This document shows, piece after piece, positions 23,662 through 35,610 of a stretch of DNA of 64,000 nt. A program made the position numbers and the translations under genes. Source of the stretch: Calendula officinalis (lineage: Eukaryota; Streptophyta; Magnoliopsida; Asterales; Asteraceae); contig OY970820.1 in NCBI GenBank assembly GCA_963853835.1, positions 21,817,873-21,881,872 of the forward strand, read 5' to 3'. The notes below the pieces were generated by a model. That model had not been told where the DNA came from and did not search any database. It saw only the letters and a program-made list of their open reading frames with translations. Each line of letters opens with the position of its first letter. Position 1 is the stretch's first letter.

Positions 23662-24503
23662 GCTCCCACTTGCGCACGTGATAACATCAAGTAGTTATAC
23701 AAGCAAAGGTTAGAGTCTAGCAACCCGCCAATGCCCCTAGAAGTACATGAGGAGTTTCATAAAATCTTTGTTCAAAGTTTTCGAGCAGTTATCCTTTTGT
23801 TACTGATACTATGTTGAATTTTAGACAAGGATAAATGTCAATCTAAAATTTCAACGATTCTGTTTCTCGATCTATACATTGAAGTTGATTACCAAAACCA
23901 ATCAAGATTCATCTTGATTACCTTTTGGGTGTGGCCACACATACATCTATTCAAATCATCGAGGGGCCCAGTAGTATCTAATCCACATGTGTGGAGGAAC
24001 AAATTCTTTATTGACTGCACGTGTCCGTCATATGCTTAATGACAAACCCGATAATGGTTGTTATAGCAGCCTTATTCAGGTCAGCGTTTAACCATATCAA
24101 AGTTTGCCCCTCTACATACACAAACCAACTTGCATCTCAAGTCAGAGGATAAGTGACAAAGCCTTTGTGAGATTCACTTGTGACATAAATCCATGAAGTG
24201 ATTTCTCATAGGTTGGGTCAGTCCAATTGTGCATCATTATGAACAACATGTGAGTTTGATTTCATCATCCTTAGTCATACTAAGATAATGTCATCAATGC
24301 CCTCAGATTTGTCTTAATAATATTCCCATATTATTAATTATGACAATGGACAATTTAGAATATAAAACGCAGTAAATATTCATGGATATAAACATGCAAA
24401 TATAGAACACAGTAGATATTCATATAAAAACGATCATATCAAATATATCAATTTATTCCAATAAAAACTGCTCAATGTTCCATTATCCAAATACTAAAAC
24501 AGA

Positions 24504-27500
24504 TTACATGAAACTACTAGCTGGTCGAAGCCCAATGTTTCTAGCATGCTCAATATGTTTGGTACATGGCATTGGCTTCGTAAAGGGGTCAGCTAAGTTG
24601 TCATCTGTATGAACTTTGAGCAAGCGTACATCTCCCATTAGGATCGCATCTCTAATGTAGTGAAGCTTCCTCCGATAATGTCTGGCGCCTTTCTGAACAC
24701 CGGGTTCGTTGGCAATGATGATAGCACCTGTGTTATCACAGTACATATCCATAGGTCTTTCATTACTGGGGACAACTCCAAGCCCAGAAATGAATTTCCT
24801 CATCCAAACAGCTTCCATTGCAGCTTCAGTGGTTGCAATGTATTCAGCTTCTGTAGAAGACATGGCGATAGTACTCTGCTTCGCACTTTTCCAATCAACA
24901 GCGCCTCCGTTCAAAACGAAAACATACCCCGTTTGAGATTTGGAATCATCTCTATCAGTCTCAAAACTAGCGTCAGAATAACAAGTAACGCTTAGTTCAT
25001 TTTGAGATTCACCACCATAGACAAGAAACATATCTTTAGTATTCCTAAGATACTTCAGTATGTTCTTAACAGCAGTCCAGTGACTCTCACCTGGATTCTG
25101 TTGATATCGGCTTGTAAGGTTCTGAGAGAACGCTACATCAGGTCTTGTGCACCGCACAGCATACATGATAGATCCTACTGCCGAGGCATAGGGGACATCA
25201 CGCATACGTTTCATCTCATCAGGTGAGGACGGTCCTTGAGTCTTACTCAAGTGTACATTGTGTTGCATAGGGAGACTTCCACGTTTGGAAGCATCCATTC
25301 TAAACCGTTTTAGAATCTTATCAATGTACGCACTTTGACTTAGTCCGATTAACCGCTTTGATCGATCTCGATAGATCTTTATACCAAGTATATATGCCGC
25401 TTCCCCAAGATCCTTCATAGCGAAGCACTTCCCAAGCCAGGATTTTACATCTTGTAGCATTGGAATGTTATTTCCTATGAGTAGTATGTCATCGACATAT
25501 AGGATTAGAAAGACGACAATGCTCCCACTAGCTCTTACATATACACATGGCTCGTCGGGATTCTGAGTAAAGCCAAATGATTTGACTTCCTCATCGAATC
25601 TTTTGTTCCAACTCCTGGATGCTTGCTTTAGTCCATAAATGGACCTTTGAAGCTTACATACTTTCTTTGGGTGTTTTGGATTAACAAAACCCTCAGGTTG
25701 AACCATATAAACATCTTCATCAATATGTCCATTTAAGAAAGCAGTTTTAACATCCATTTGCCAAATCTCATAGTCATAGTACGCTGCTATGGCTATGACA
25801 ATCCTAATAGCTCTAACGTCGGCAACAGGCGAGAAGGTTTCATCATAGTCAATCCCGTAGGTTTGAGTGTAACCTTTTGCTACCAATCGAGCTTTATAGG
25901 TGTGTACATTGCCATCCATGTCGGTCTTCTTCTTGAAGAGCCACTTGCTACCAACAGTCTTACTGTTAGGAGGAAGATCAACCAACGTCCATACTTGGTT
26001 ATCTTTCATGGATTGCATTTCCGCGTTCATAGCATCAAGCCATTTGTCAGATTCAGAATCTGATAATGCAGCTCGATAGTTAGGGGGTTCATTATGATCC
26101 CCTAAACTTAGCTCCTCAGCATCGACATGGAAGCCATATCGTTCAGGTGCATGAGGTGTCCTTGCGGACCTTCGAACAGGGATTACATCATTTTGAGGTG
26201 CAACAGGAACAGTTTCGTGTTCAGCCTCATCTTGATGTTCGCTAGTCTCTACAATAGGTTGTGCATCTTCATCGCTTGGAATCTCGTCAAAGTCGATGGT
26301 ACTCCCACTTGCTTCTTGTGAAATGAGATTGCTCTCAAGAAACTCAGCATAACGAGCAATAATTACTTTTTGCTCAGGTGGGTAGTAGAAATAGTAACCC
26401 ATCGTTTCCTCAGGGTATCCTATAAAGATGCACTTGACAGCTCTGGGTTCAAGTTTGTTTGGCGTGTCTCGTTTCACGAGAGCCTCACAACCCCAGACCT
26501 TCAAGTAAGACAAGTTAGGGACTTTCCCATGCCATATCTCATATGGTGTCTTTTCAACCTTCTTGGTGGGAACCATATTCAGTATGCGAGCAGCCGATTT
26601 GAGTGCATAACCCCAAAAGGATAGAGGCAGAGTGGTAGGACTCATCATCGATCGGACCATGTCAAGCAAGGTGCGATTTCTCCTCTCTGATACACCATTA
26701 TGCTGTGGTGTATAAGGGGGAGTGAATTGTGAGACAATCCCACAATTCTTTAGATGGTCTTGAAACTCATGGCTCATGTACTCTCCTCCTCGATCGGAAC
26801 GGAGAGCCTTAATCTTCTTGCCAAGTTGATTTTCTACTTCATTCTGGAAAGCTTTGAACGTTTCAAAGGTTTCATGTTTATGTTTAATCAAGTAAACATA
26901 ACCATAACGACTAAAGTCGTCAGTGAAGGTAATGAAATAGGTAGCACCTTCCCTAGTTCGAGTTCTAAAAGGGCCACATACATCAGTATGTATGAGTCCA
27001 AGTAGATCATTGGCCCTTTCGCCTACATGGGAGAAAGGCTTGCGCGCCATTTTACCAGATATGCAAGAAACACATTTATCAAATGATTCAGAATCATCTG
27101 ATTTTATAAGTCCATCCTTTTGTAATTTCAAAACGCGTTTCTTGTTAACATGGCAAAGGCGACAATGCCATAGGTAAGTAGAATCCAAATTCTTCTTGGA
27201 TTTCTTATTGCTACATGTATAAATAGAACTACTGTTTGTGATACGATTATGCATGTCAATCTCAAAGATACCATCACGAGGAATAGCATTAAAGTAAAAA
27301 ACATTATCCTTTGAAACTGAAATACCATAATCCGTAAACGTATGAATAAAACCATTATTCCACAAACAAGAAAGCGATACTATACCCCTAGTAATACTAG
27401 GCGCATAGTGACAATTGTCTAATACAATAATTAAACCACTAGGAAGGATTAAATCATAGCTTCCTATAGCTTCGACCGGTGCACGATTGCCATTGCCCAC

Positions 27501-28511
27501 GTACAAGTCCAAAGCTCCATGGTTTAGCTTTCTACTTCCCCTTAGACCCTGCATGGTATTACAAATGTGAGTTCCACAACCAGTGTCATATACCCATGAT
27601 TTCTTAGGGAAAGCATATAGTTCTATTGTGAAGATACCTGATGTGCCAACCTTGTTGGCTTTGTTCTTCATCAACTCTGCCAGGTAGGCAGGACAATTCC
27701 TCCTCCAATGGCCTGTTTCACCGCAGTGATGGCAAGCAAGATCCTTAGCGGGATGCTCCTTACGAGTAGGTGGGGGAACCTTTGGCTTGGGCTTGTAAAC
27801 TTGCTTTCCCTTGCCTTGGCCCTTCGCAACTACTTGCGGTTTTGGTTTTTGGATCTTTCCTTGCCTTATAGCAAGGACAGTAGGGGCCGGAGTTTTCTTG
27901 GGTAGGCTTGCCTCCGTTTGTTTCAGCATAGCATGTAATTCGGCGAATGTCTTCCCCATACCATGCATATGATAAGTCATGACAAACGGTGCAAAATCCT
28001 TGTTTAGGGACGTTAGAATCAAGCTAATCCCAAGGATGTGCGGCATAGCGTAACCAAGCCTCTCCATTTGGTCTAAGTAGCTCTTCATCTTCAAGAGATA
28101 AGAGCTAACAGACTGTCCCTCCTCCTGCTTGCAAGCGTGGAAGGCTTTGACAGTGTCAAAGAGTTCCTGCTCGGCTTGCTTTTGATACATGGCCGTTAGT
28201 TCACGCATCATATCAAATGCAGTGAGGTCCTCGAGATTCTTTTGAATCTCGGGAATCATGCTCACTAGCATAAGCGCGGCGACTTCCTGTTGTTCGTTAA
28301 ACCTTTTGGTATAGGCTGTACGAACAGCAGCAGTGGCGGTAGCAGCAGGGGCAGGGGGCAGCGCCTCCTCCAAATGGTGGTACTTGTGCTCGGCCCTAAG
28401 GACAATCCTTAGGTTTCGAGACCAGTCCACAAAGTTCGTTCCATCAAGTTTCTCTTTTTCGAGAACGGAACGAATGGTGGTATGTGTTAGGGTTTGATTG
28501 TTTGAAGTCAT
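24504..28511 (-). CDS. Copia polyprotein, intact, 1335 residues
   Basis: This single uninterrupted frame holds Gag (residues 1-about 290), with a C-terminal zinc knuckle CHHCGETGHWRRNC at 260-273. It is followed by the aspartic protease (WVYDTGCGTHIC, active DTG at 309-311), integrase and reverse transcriptase. Integrase shows a zinc-binding HCRLCH...CVSC region, the core (IHTDVCGPF ... TPQHNGVSERRN), and Copia-typical HGKVPNLSYLKVWGCEA. Reverse transcriptase shows LYVDDILLIG and ends in RNase H (SSTEAEYIATTEA). The order protease-integrase-RT-RNase H defines Ty1/copia. All expected catalytic landmarks are present and there is no stop or frameshift, so the protein could be functional even though this copy seems to lack its own 5' LTR promoter. 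The lineage was not assigned. Confidence 0.95.
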   Translation of the reverse strand: MTSNNQTLTHTTIRSVLEKEKLDGTNFVDWSRNLRIVLRAEHKYHHLEEALPPAPAATATAAVRTAYTKRFNEQQEVAALMLVSMIPEIQKNLEDLTAFDMMRELTAMYQKQAEQELFDTVKAFHACKQEEGQSVSSYLLKMKSYLDQMERLGYAMPHILGISLILTSLNKDFAPFVMTYHMHGMGKTFAELHAMLKQTEASLPKKTPAPTVLAIRQGKIQKPKPQVVAKGQGKGKQVYKPKPKVPPPTRKEHPAKDLACHHCGETGHWRRNCPAYLAELMKNKANKVGTSGIFTIELYAFPKKSWVYDTGCGTHICNTMQGLRGSRKLNHGALDLYVGNGNRAPVEAIGSYDLILPSGLIIVLDNCHYAPSITRGIVSLSCLWNNGFIHTFTDYGISVSKDNVFYFNAIPRDGIFEIDMHNRITNSSSIYTCSNKKSKKNLDSTYLWHCRLCHVNKKRVLKLQKDGLIKSDDSESFDKCVSCISGKMARKPFSHVGERANDLLGLIHTDVCGPFRTRTREGATYFITFTDDFSRYGYVYLIKHKHETFETFKAFQNEVENQLGKKIKALRSDRGGEYMSHEFQDHLKNCGIVSQFTPPYTPQHNGVSERRNRTLLDMVRSMMSPTTLPLSFWGYALKSAARILNMVPTKKVEKTPYEIWHGKVPNLSYLKVWGCEALVKRDTPNKLEPRAVKCIFIGYPEETMGYYFYYPPEQKVIIARYAEFLESNLISQEASGSTIDFDEIPSDEDAQPIVETSEHQDEAEHETVPVAPQNDVIPVRRSARTPHAPERYGFHVDAEELSLGDHNEPPNYRAALSDSESDKWLDAMNAEMQSMKDNQVWTLVDLPPNSKTVGSKWLFKKKTDMDGNVHTYKARLVAKGYTQTYGIDYDETFSPVADVRAIRIVIAIAAYYDYEIWQMDVKTAFLNGHIDEDVYMVQPEGFVNPKHPKKVCKLQRSIYGLKQASRSWNKRFDEEVKSFGFTQNPDEPCVYVRASGSIVVFLILYVDDILLIGNNIPMLQDVKSWLGKCFAMKDLGEAAYILGIKIYRDRSKRLIGLSQSAYIDKILKRFRMDASKRGSLPMQHNVHLSKTQGPSSPDEMKRMRDVPYASAVGSIMYAVRCTRPDVAFSQNLTSRYQQNPGESHWTAVKNILKYLRNTKDMFLVYGGESQNELSVTCYSDASFETDRDDSKSQTGYVFVLNGGAVDWKSAKQSTIAMSSTEAEYIATTEAAMEAVWMRKFISGLGVVPSNERPMDMYCDNTGAIIIANEPGVQKGARHYRRKLHYIRDAILMGDVRLLKVHTDDNLADPFTKPMPCTKHIEHARNIGLRPASSFM

Positions 28512-29880
28512 CTACAAAATTACAAAGTTCATTAATTAGTATTTTTAATAATAATTTCTTTTAATAAATTAACTACCCAATTAATTTTAATTAAAAGCTA
28601 AGATCCCATTGAGCTTCTATCATCGCATCAGTTGATCTGCTAGAGATGATAGATCCAATAGGTAGGTGACGTTCAACAATTGCATTACAAGTGCAACTCT
28701 TAGAGGTATGGGACTTCATGGCACCTAGTGAACAAGCATCTAGGGTCAAGTGGCATGTTTGTCGCATCTTCGCCTCGAGTCAAGGTCTCACCGTTAACTT
28801 GATTAAGTCATCCAATGTGAAATCATGTCAAAATAGATCTAGGTCTCACCGTAGAGAATAATGACCTCGGATCTAAATTCAAACCACGTCTCACGTGAAT
28901 TCAAAAATAGAAGCAAGTGATTTACAACCGATTGGACGGCGTGACTTAAATTTTAGGTATGTTAAATTTTAATTTAATAAAATTTTATTTAAGATATGAA
29001 TGAATCATGTACTTCATTCATACCACTTCATAAGTCTTGTAATAAACGGTAAAAACTTTTAGCGATTATTAAGTGATAAGTTTCAAATCATATTTAAACT
29101 TAGTTTAATCTCAAAACTATTGTTAGATTAAAGGTTTAATCATCAATGATTAACTAGTAATCATCGATGATTAAGGTTTTGAATGTTTTAATGTTTGTGT
29201 CTAAAAACCATTTTTAATTTGTTTTACTATTTGTATCTAATAGAAAAGAAAAACAACCACAAACATAAGAATAAAACATGCAACAAAATTTTGTGCAAAC
29301 CTCGACCAATGAAATCCTAGGTTCGGTCACGTGAGTCATCACGACGGACCGAAGGGTCAAACTAGGGGACGGGCCAACATGAACCCAAACGGGCCTACAT
29401 AAACCCAATGGGCTCCCACTTGCTCCAAGACATTCTTGAGCAAGTAGAACCCAAAATTGTGAAAAAATGTAATCTGCCAGAAAATTCCAGCAGACTTTGA
29501 AGCCCGAAAAGTCACTGAAGGAGTCTTCGTTGGTCTTCCCGGCCTTCTGGAAAGTTGTAGCCCACGACTTTGCAAGCATTTTAGGCTTTTGAATCGCCCA
29601 AAAAGGAGTCTGTATGCCTCTGGAAAACCTGTTTTCGTACAGCCCTCGCTTTTGTGACGGAAATTTGTTGTTTTCTTCATTAGTCTTCAATATTTTTTGT
29701 CAACAATTTACAATAAAAAGATAAAATAAATACAATCTATTCTATTACTTTTACATTACAAATTGCCCCAAAAATGGCACCAAAAATAAAATAAAAATAA
29801 ATGAAACAAATTACAACAATTAAGCCAAAAAAAAACAAGGCTTTTCCCAAACAACCAAACATCAAACACATTCATTCACA
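28512..29880 (-). other. Leader region of the nested Copia element and junction with Tat gag
   Basis: Non-coding on the Copia strand. A minus-strand open frame at 29214-29690 crosses it but has no known domain. Neither the LTR sequence of 23003-23661 nor a TGGTATCAGAGC primer site occurs here. The junction with Tat gag is not resolved; CAAGG occurs both at 22995-22999 and at 29836-29840 and might be the old target site. Confidence 0.5.
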
Positions 29881-29902
29881 AATGGTCTAGGCTTTCATTG
29901 GT

Positions 29903-31183
29903 TTGCACAAACAAGCAACAATTGACAAGGCTTTGGCTTGGGAGGAAATTGAAGAATTCAACCTCTTCTGTCAGTTTAGAAAACTGCGAGAACTGGAGAA
30001 GAGCCGAAGAAAGCCGTTGGAAGGAGTAAGCAGGGTTGGTAAAACCTTAACTTATTCTAGTGAAGAATCCACCCAAGAAGAATCCACGGAAGAAGTTTAC
30101 AAAGAAGAAACTCCCCCACGACGGACTCGGAGTCGAGAGTCAGGAAGAGAAAGACGAGGAAGACAAACCTCTGAGAGAGGAGGAAGAAAAACTCCTGAGA
30201 GAAGAAGAGAGTCGCCTCCCGAAAGGAGAAGAGAACGGACGCCGGAGGTGGGAAGAGGAAGATCTGCCCCACGTTATTCATCGGAACCTCGGAGCTTCCG
30301 ATCTCCGTTCACCGACGACATCAACGAAATGCCGATTCCTCCGGGGCTCAAAGGGCCTAGGGTCAAATCTTATGACGGAACCGGAGATCTAGACGACCAC
30401 GTAGCCAGTTTCCGATGGGCTATAAGGATGATACCTATGGATCCGAAGTTGTGGTGTTTGTTCTTCGCAGGAACTTTGGAAGGTTCTGCTCGATACTGGC
30501 TCTCCAGCTTACCCCAAAGGAGCATAGCCAACTTTGAAGAGCTGGTCGCCCAATTCAGTCATAGCTTTATACAACAGAAGAAATACCAGCAAAAATCTCA
30601 GTCCATCATGGCGTGTAGACAACGAGAGGGGGAATCTAACAAGCTGTATTTCAAAAGATTCAATGAACAGAGCCGGAGGATGCCTGTTCGGGAAGACTCA
30701 CTCATAATAGCTGCTTTTACGTATGGCCTCCGGGAAGGAGAGTTGTTTCGGGAACTCTCGAAAAGGGATTTTGTCAAGGCGGATGACATGATTAATCTGG
30801 TGAACAAAGTACTAAAACAGGAGGAGGAGAGTGCTGAGAAGCTTTGGTTCGAAGCTCAGGAAAAGAAGGGAACGACGGGAAACTCGTCGTACAAAAACGG
30901 AGAAAAAACTAGGTTTACATACAAGCAAACACCTGGAAGGTTTCCATACAAAGGGAAGGCACAGGAGGGAAGATCCTCGAGTGACCGGCACACCATACAT
31001 CGCCAGGAAGCTTTTCAAACCCAAGAAGTGCGGAGAACCGCTGAGGGAAAACCTACAAGGAAGCGGTATCCCAGAGATCCTAGTGCATACTGTGACTTCC
31101 ATAAAATTATGGGTCACACAACGGCTTCGTGCGAAGTTACAAACGAGAAAAGGAGGGGAAGGGTAAGACGGAGGCGGCCCTAG
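29903..31183 (+). pseudogene. Tat gag, main part
   Basis: The frame is open for 426 codons. It starts within the element (the true start at 22859 is separated by the Copia insertion). An Arg/Glu/Ser-rich stretch (RRTRSRESGRERRG) is followed by the retrotransposon Gag core (LFFAGTLEGSARYWLSSLPQ, FEELVAQFSHSF). Near the end is the Tat-type zinc motif YCDFHKIMGHTTASC. The frame ends in a basic run (RRRRP) because of a frameshift near 31150. In the next frame the sequence continues toward the protease. Gag packages the RNA genome in virus-like particles; this copy is broken. Confidence 0.85.
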
Positions 31184-34100
31184 TCGAACCACTGGCAAGA
31201 AATGAACCGGCGGCCTACAATGCTGAAATTTTGGCTCTGGAAGAAAGAAAGGAGTCATGAGACCTTAGAGGAGATGCAGGAGCGTCAAGTTCCCGGAGTC
31301 ATAAAAGAAAAGGGGTAGTTGTGGAGTTCGGAAGAGGAGATCCCGTTCCTGAGGGATATGCGGGTACGGAACCTCTGGTCATTTTCGGTATCATAGCAAA
31401 GGTAATGGTCCGGCGTATATACGTAGACGGAGGGAGTTCTGCAAATATCATGTACGACCATTGCTTCGAAAAGTTCCCTGACGATGTCCGAGCCCTAATG
31501 AAACCTACTAGCGCTCCGGTGGTTGGTTTCTCAGGACAATGCGTATGGCCTAAAGGAAAAGTACACCTTCCCCTCCGGCTAACGGATTGGGAAGGGCATT
31601 GTTACAAAACCGTGTTGGCAGAGTTCATAGGAGTTAACGCCCCTTCCAGGTATAATGCCATTCTGGGACGAACGGGGATGTGGCAGTTGCAAGCCGTTGC
31701 CTCCACCATTCACGGACTCCTTAAGTTTCCTTCAGAGCAGGGGGTAATCACCATACGAAGCATGCCTATGCCACCGCTAGAATGTCACGGTGTTACCCAT
31801 CAAGACAGCTGGACGGAGCAGGAGGAAGTTCATGTAATCATTAATCTGGAGTATCCAGAGATTAAGATTAAAATCGGAAAAGATCTTCCGGTGAAGCTCA
31901 GGCAGGAGCTCGAAACGCTACTGAGAAAACACAAACAGGCTTTCGCTTGGGAGCCCAAAGATATGACGGGGGTATCCAGGGAAGTGGCTGAACATCGACT
32001 GAACATCAACCCGGCTTTTCCTCCGGTAAAACAGTCAAAACGGAGCATGGCTTCTAACCGGAACGAGGTTGTAAACAAAGAAGTCGAAGTTCTGGTGTCT
32101 GCAGGAGTCCTGCGTGGTGCACAATACCCAGAGTGGATCGCTAATCCGGTTCTGGTCAAGAAGGCTGATGGGTCTATGCGGATGTGAGTTGATTTCAAAG
32201 ACCTAAACAAAGCATGCCCGAAGGATAGTTATCCTCTCCCGGAGATCGAGCAGAAGATAGAAGCCCTCGGAGGGTTCAAATGGAAATCTTTTTTGGATGC
32301 TTATAAAGGTTATCAACAAGTGCAAATGGCGAAGGAAGACGAAGAAAAGACCGCCTTCCACACGGTCAAGGGAACGTATTGTTACGTCAAAATGCCTTTC
32401 GGGCTCAGGAACGCCGGAGCAACCTATTAGCGTCTAGTCGATAAGGCATTTAATAGGCAAATTGGTAGAAATTTGGAAGTTTACGTGGATGACATGGTCA
32501 TCAAGAGTAAGGAAGACGGAGACCTAATTAGGGATATAGAAGAAACCTTACTACAGCTCCTAAAGATCAATATGAAACTGAACCCGAAGAAGTGCTCTTT
32601 CGGAGTCGGTAAAGGAAGGTTCCTAGGGCACACAGTCATGAATTCGGGAATTCAGGCGAACCCGGATAAGGTGGAAGGTTTATTTAAAATGAGCACACCC
32701 CGGACGGTGAAGGACGTACAAAGCTTGAACGGGAAATTGGCGGCTTTGGGCCGTTTCCTTGCCAAGTCGGCGGAGAAATCAATTCCGTTCTTCAGGGCTC
32801 TTCATGGGTGCACGAAGAAGGGGAATGTTGAGTGGACACCGGAAGCCGAAAAAGCTTTCGTAGAGCTGAAAAGACACCTGAAGACGTTGCCGACCATTGC
32901 GAGTCCAATTACAGGAGAACCTTTGGTAATGTACCTATCCACGAACGGAGAGGCGATAAGCTCCGTTCTCATAGCAGAAAGGGAAAAGAAGCAGATTCCT
33001 GTATACTTCGTCAGCAGAGCACTTCAAGGTGCAGAGCTCAACTACGCCACGATTGAAAAACTCATACTAGCGTTAATATATTCAGTAAGGCGATTAAAAA
33101 GATACTTTCAGGCACATATCGTTACGGTGCTAACCAATCAACCTATCAAGAGTATCCTTCTTCAACCGGAGAGGTCCGGAAGAATGACGAAGTGGGCAAT
33201 AGAGCTAGGGGAACACGACATAGCTTTCAAACCCCGATCAAGCATTAAGGGTCAGGCCCTAGCCGACTTCCTGGTAGAAATGCCCGACGACGAAATTGTG
33301 CTAAGTACGGAAGAAGGAGGTATGGGCACACCGCAGAAAGGAAATACAGGAAGAGGAATACGCTGGAGGATGCATACCGATGGGGCAGCAGGAGCGGACG
33401 GTTGTGGTGCAGGAATTATCATCACAGGTCCGAACGAAGAAAGGGTAACATACGCCATCCGTTTCAACTTCAAGTGTTCGAACAACGAGTCTGAGTACGA
33501 AGCGTTGTTAGCAGGCCTCGGCCTGGCTGGAACCATGAAGATTAAGGACATCGAGGTTTTTATGGATTCCATGTTAGTGGTAAACCAAGTTAAGGGGGTG
33601 TACGAAGCCAAAGAGGTTCATATGAAGTAGTATTTGGCAAAGGCCAAGGAGCTGATCGCTCGGTTTGAGGAGTTTAGCATCCATCAGATCCCGAGAACCA
33701 GAAATAAGGAAGCTGACGCGTTAAGTAAAATGGCGTCTATGCTATACTGCCACCTAACCAAGGAAGTCTTGGTTGAAGTGTTACCAAATCGAAGTATAGC
33801 TGAAGGAGGGCAAGTGCTGACAGTAGAAACGGAAGCCGGATGTTGGATGACACCTATCCGGAGGTACATATAAGATAAGGTACTTCCGAATAATAGCAGC
33901 GAAGCAAGAAAGGTGCGGATGAACGCAGGAAGGTACATGATAAGTGAAGGGAGACTGTATCGGAAAGGTTTTTCTACACCTTGGTTGAAATGCCTCAGCC
34001 GGAGGGAGTGTGAGGAAGCGATGGTGGAGGTACATGAAGGCATCTGTAGCTCCCATTCCAGACCAAGAGTCTTGACCCAGAAGCTGCTCAGGTCAGGATA

Positions 34101-35076
34101 CTTTTGGCCTCGAATGTCTAAAGATACGGAGGAATATATTAAGAAATGTCCAAGCTGCCAAGCGTATTCAAACGTGCCGGCAACGCCTCCGGTCAGTTTA
34201 ACGAGCATTCACAGTCCATGGCCGTTTTTCCAATGGGGAATTGATATCGTGGGTCCTTTCCCTAAAGCTCCTGGAGGTTTACAATTCTTGGTGGTGGCAG
34301 TGGATTATTTCACTAAATGGGTTGAAGCCGAAGCATTGGCATGTATTTCAGGATCGAAGATCGTAAAGTTCGTTTGGAAACAAATCGTCTGCCGGTTTGG
34401 TCTCCCTCACACCATCGTGAGTGACAACGGAAAACAGTTTGCTCACAATCCTTTTCGAGAATGGTGCGAAAAGTCCGGGATCCGTCAAAACTTCACCTCC
34501 GTCGCACACCCTCAGGCGAATGGGCAGACGGAAGTTACCAATAGAACAATTGTAAAGGGAATTAAAACCCGATTGGATAGATCGAAGAAGGGATGGGCGG
34601 ATGAACTCCAAAATGTTTTATGGGCATATCGCACGACGGTACGAAGTTCAACTAAAGAAACTCCATTTAGTTTGGTATATGGTACGGAGGCAGTCATCCC
34701 GTTGGAGGTAGTTATACCATCTCCAAGGGTAGAGAATTTTCGTCTGGAGGAAAGCGAAGAAGCACTAAGGTTCAATCTTGATTTGGTGGACGAACGAAGA
34801 GAAAACGCAAAGCTTCGTCAGGCAGCGTACAAATCATTGACGGAGGCTTATTACAATCGAAAGGTCCGGAACGCGGCCTGCAAGGTGGGGGACCTGGTGC
34901 TCCGTAAGAATGAGGCAAGTCTGCAGGTTAAACCGGGTAAACTTTGCCCAAATTGGGAAGGCCCGTACAGGGTCAGAGAGGCAAGAAGGAGCGGTTCTTA
35001 CATCATCGAAACCCTCGCAGAATCTTTAATCCCACGAACATGGAACATGCGAAATCTACGAAAGTTTCATTTTTAG
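31184..35076 (+). pseudogene. Tat pol: protease, RT, two RNases H, integrase (five stops)
   Basis: All of pol lies in one frame, but it is broken by stops at 31258 (TGA), 32185 (TGA), 32428 (TAG), 33628 (TAG) and 33871 (TAA). Protease shows VDGGSSANIMYDHCFE. Reverse transcriptase shows DLNKACPKDSYPLP and YVDDMVIKSK. The classical RNase H follows (ALQGAELNYATIEK). A second, Tat-specific RNase H shows MHTDGAAGADGCGAGI and NNESEYEALLAGL. Integrase has a CPSCQAY zinc part and a core with WGIDIVGPFPK, VSDNGKQF and HPQANGQTEVTNRT. Several stops look like C-to-T changes of CAG or CGA codons, as expected for methylated, silenced DNA. Some are not transitions, for example the TGA at 32185, where relatives have Cys. 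Confidence 0.9.
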
Positions 35077-35610
35077 TGGGACAGAGTGAAGAAGTTTTTT
35101 CTTTCGTATGATGCGTGGAACATGCGAGGTATTCTGCGTACTAATCAATCCTTTACGTTTTATTTTCTTTTCGTATTATGTAGTTAAACAATCATGTTGT
35201 GCGATTCGTAAATTGTAAAACATGTTAAGTATTTTATCAGTAAACCTTTCGAGAAAGGTTCCTTTGTTTATCTTAGCTTCTAATAGTTACGACGATAATG
35301 AGAAAACAAACATCGACGAAAGTACTCATAGCTATGGGTAGGCTCCGTAACTTCCAAAGGAAGATACGAAGCCTACTTCCGGACGAAAACCGGATTAACG
35401 AGCGAAACGAACTGAAACTTTTCTGCTATGTGAGGGACGCCTTACTAAGCAGGAAAATACGAAACAATAGTATTTTATAGAAAACAGATGTAAGAGTTAA
35501 AAGTGAACATCACATTACATAGATGACCTAACAGGCCATGATTGTTACAAAAGGGGGATCGTATTCCCATTACAAAACGAAAGCAAAAGAAACAATTACA
35601 ATTACAATGC
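35077..35610. other. Spacer between Tat pol and the antisense gene
   Basis: Non-coding AT-rich spacer downstream of the pol stop. A 60-codon plus-strand frame at 35298 shows no known motif. Confidence 0.5.

Larger units (their letters stand above)
23003..29830 (-). mobile_element. Copia element inside Tat gag, 5' LTR not found
   Basis: This minus-strand Ty1/copia element has its 3' LTR at 23003-23661, a 3' untranslated region (23662-24503), an intact polyprotein (28511-24504) and an upstream leader of about 1.3 kb. Upstream of the ATG the minus strand reads TTTTGTAG, a plausible intron acceptor in the leader. No second LTR copy and no initiator-tRNA primer site were found between 28.5 and 29.9 kb, so the 5' end looks deleted. 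The right boundary is approximate, because the Gag frame of the host Tat element resumes near 29.9 kb. Confidence 0.75.

Noticed and set aside
29214..29690. Minus-strand frame of 158 codons in the Copia leader
   Set aside because: Lies upstream of the Copia ATG in untranslated leader and shows no Gag or other domain.
33252..34208. Long minus-strand frames opposite Tat pol
   Set aside because: Shadows of the real pol frame. The genuine antisense gene of this element is at 35611-38139, where splice sites and a known domain support it.
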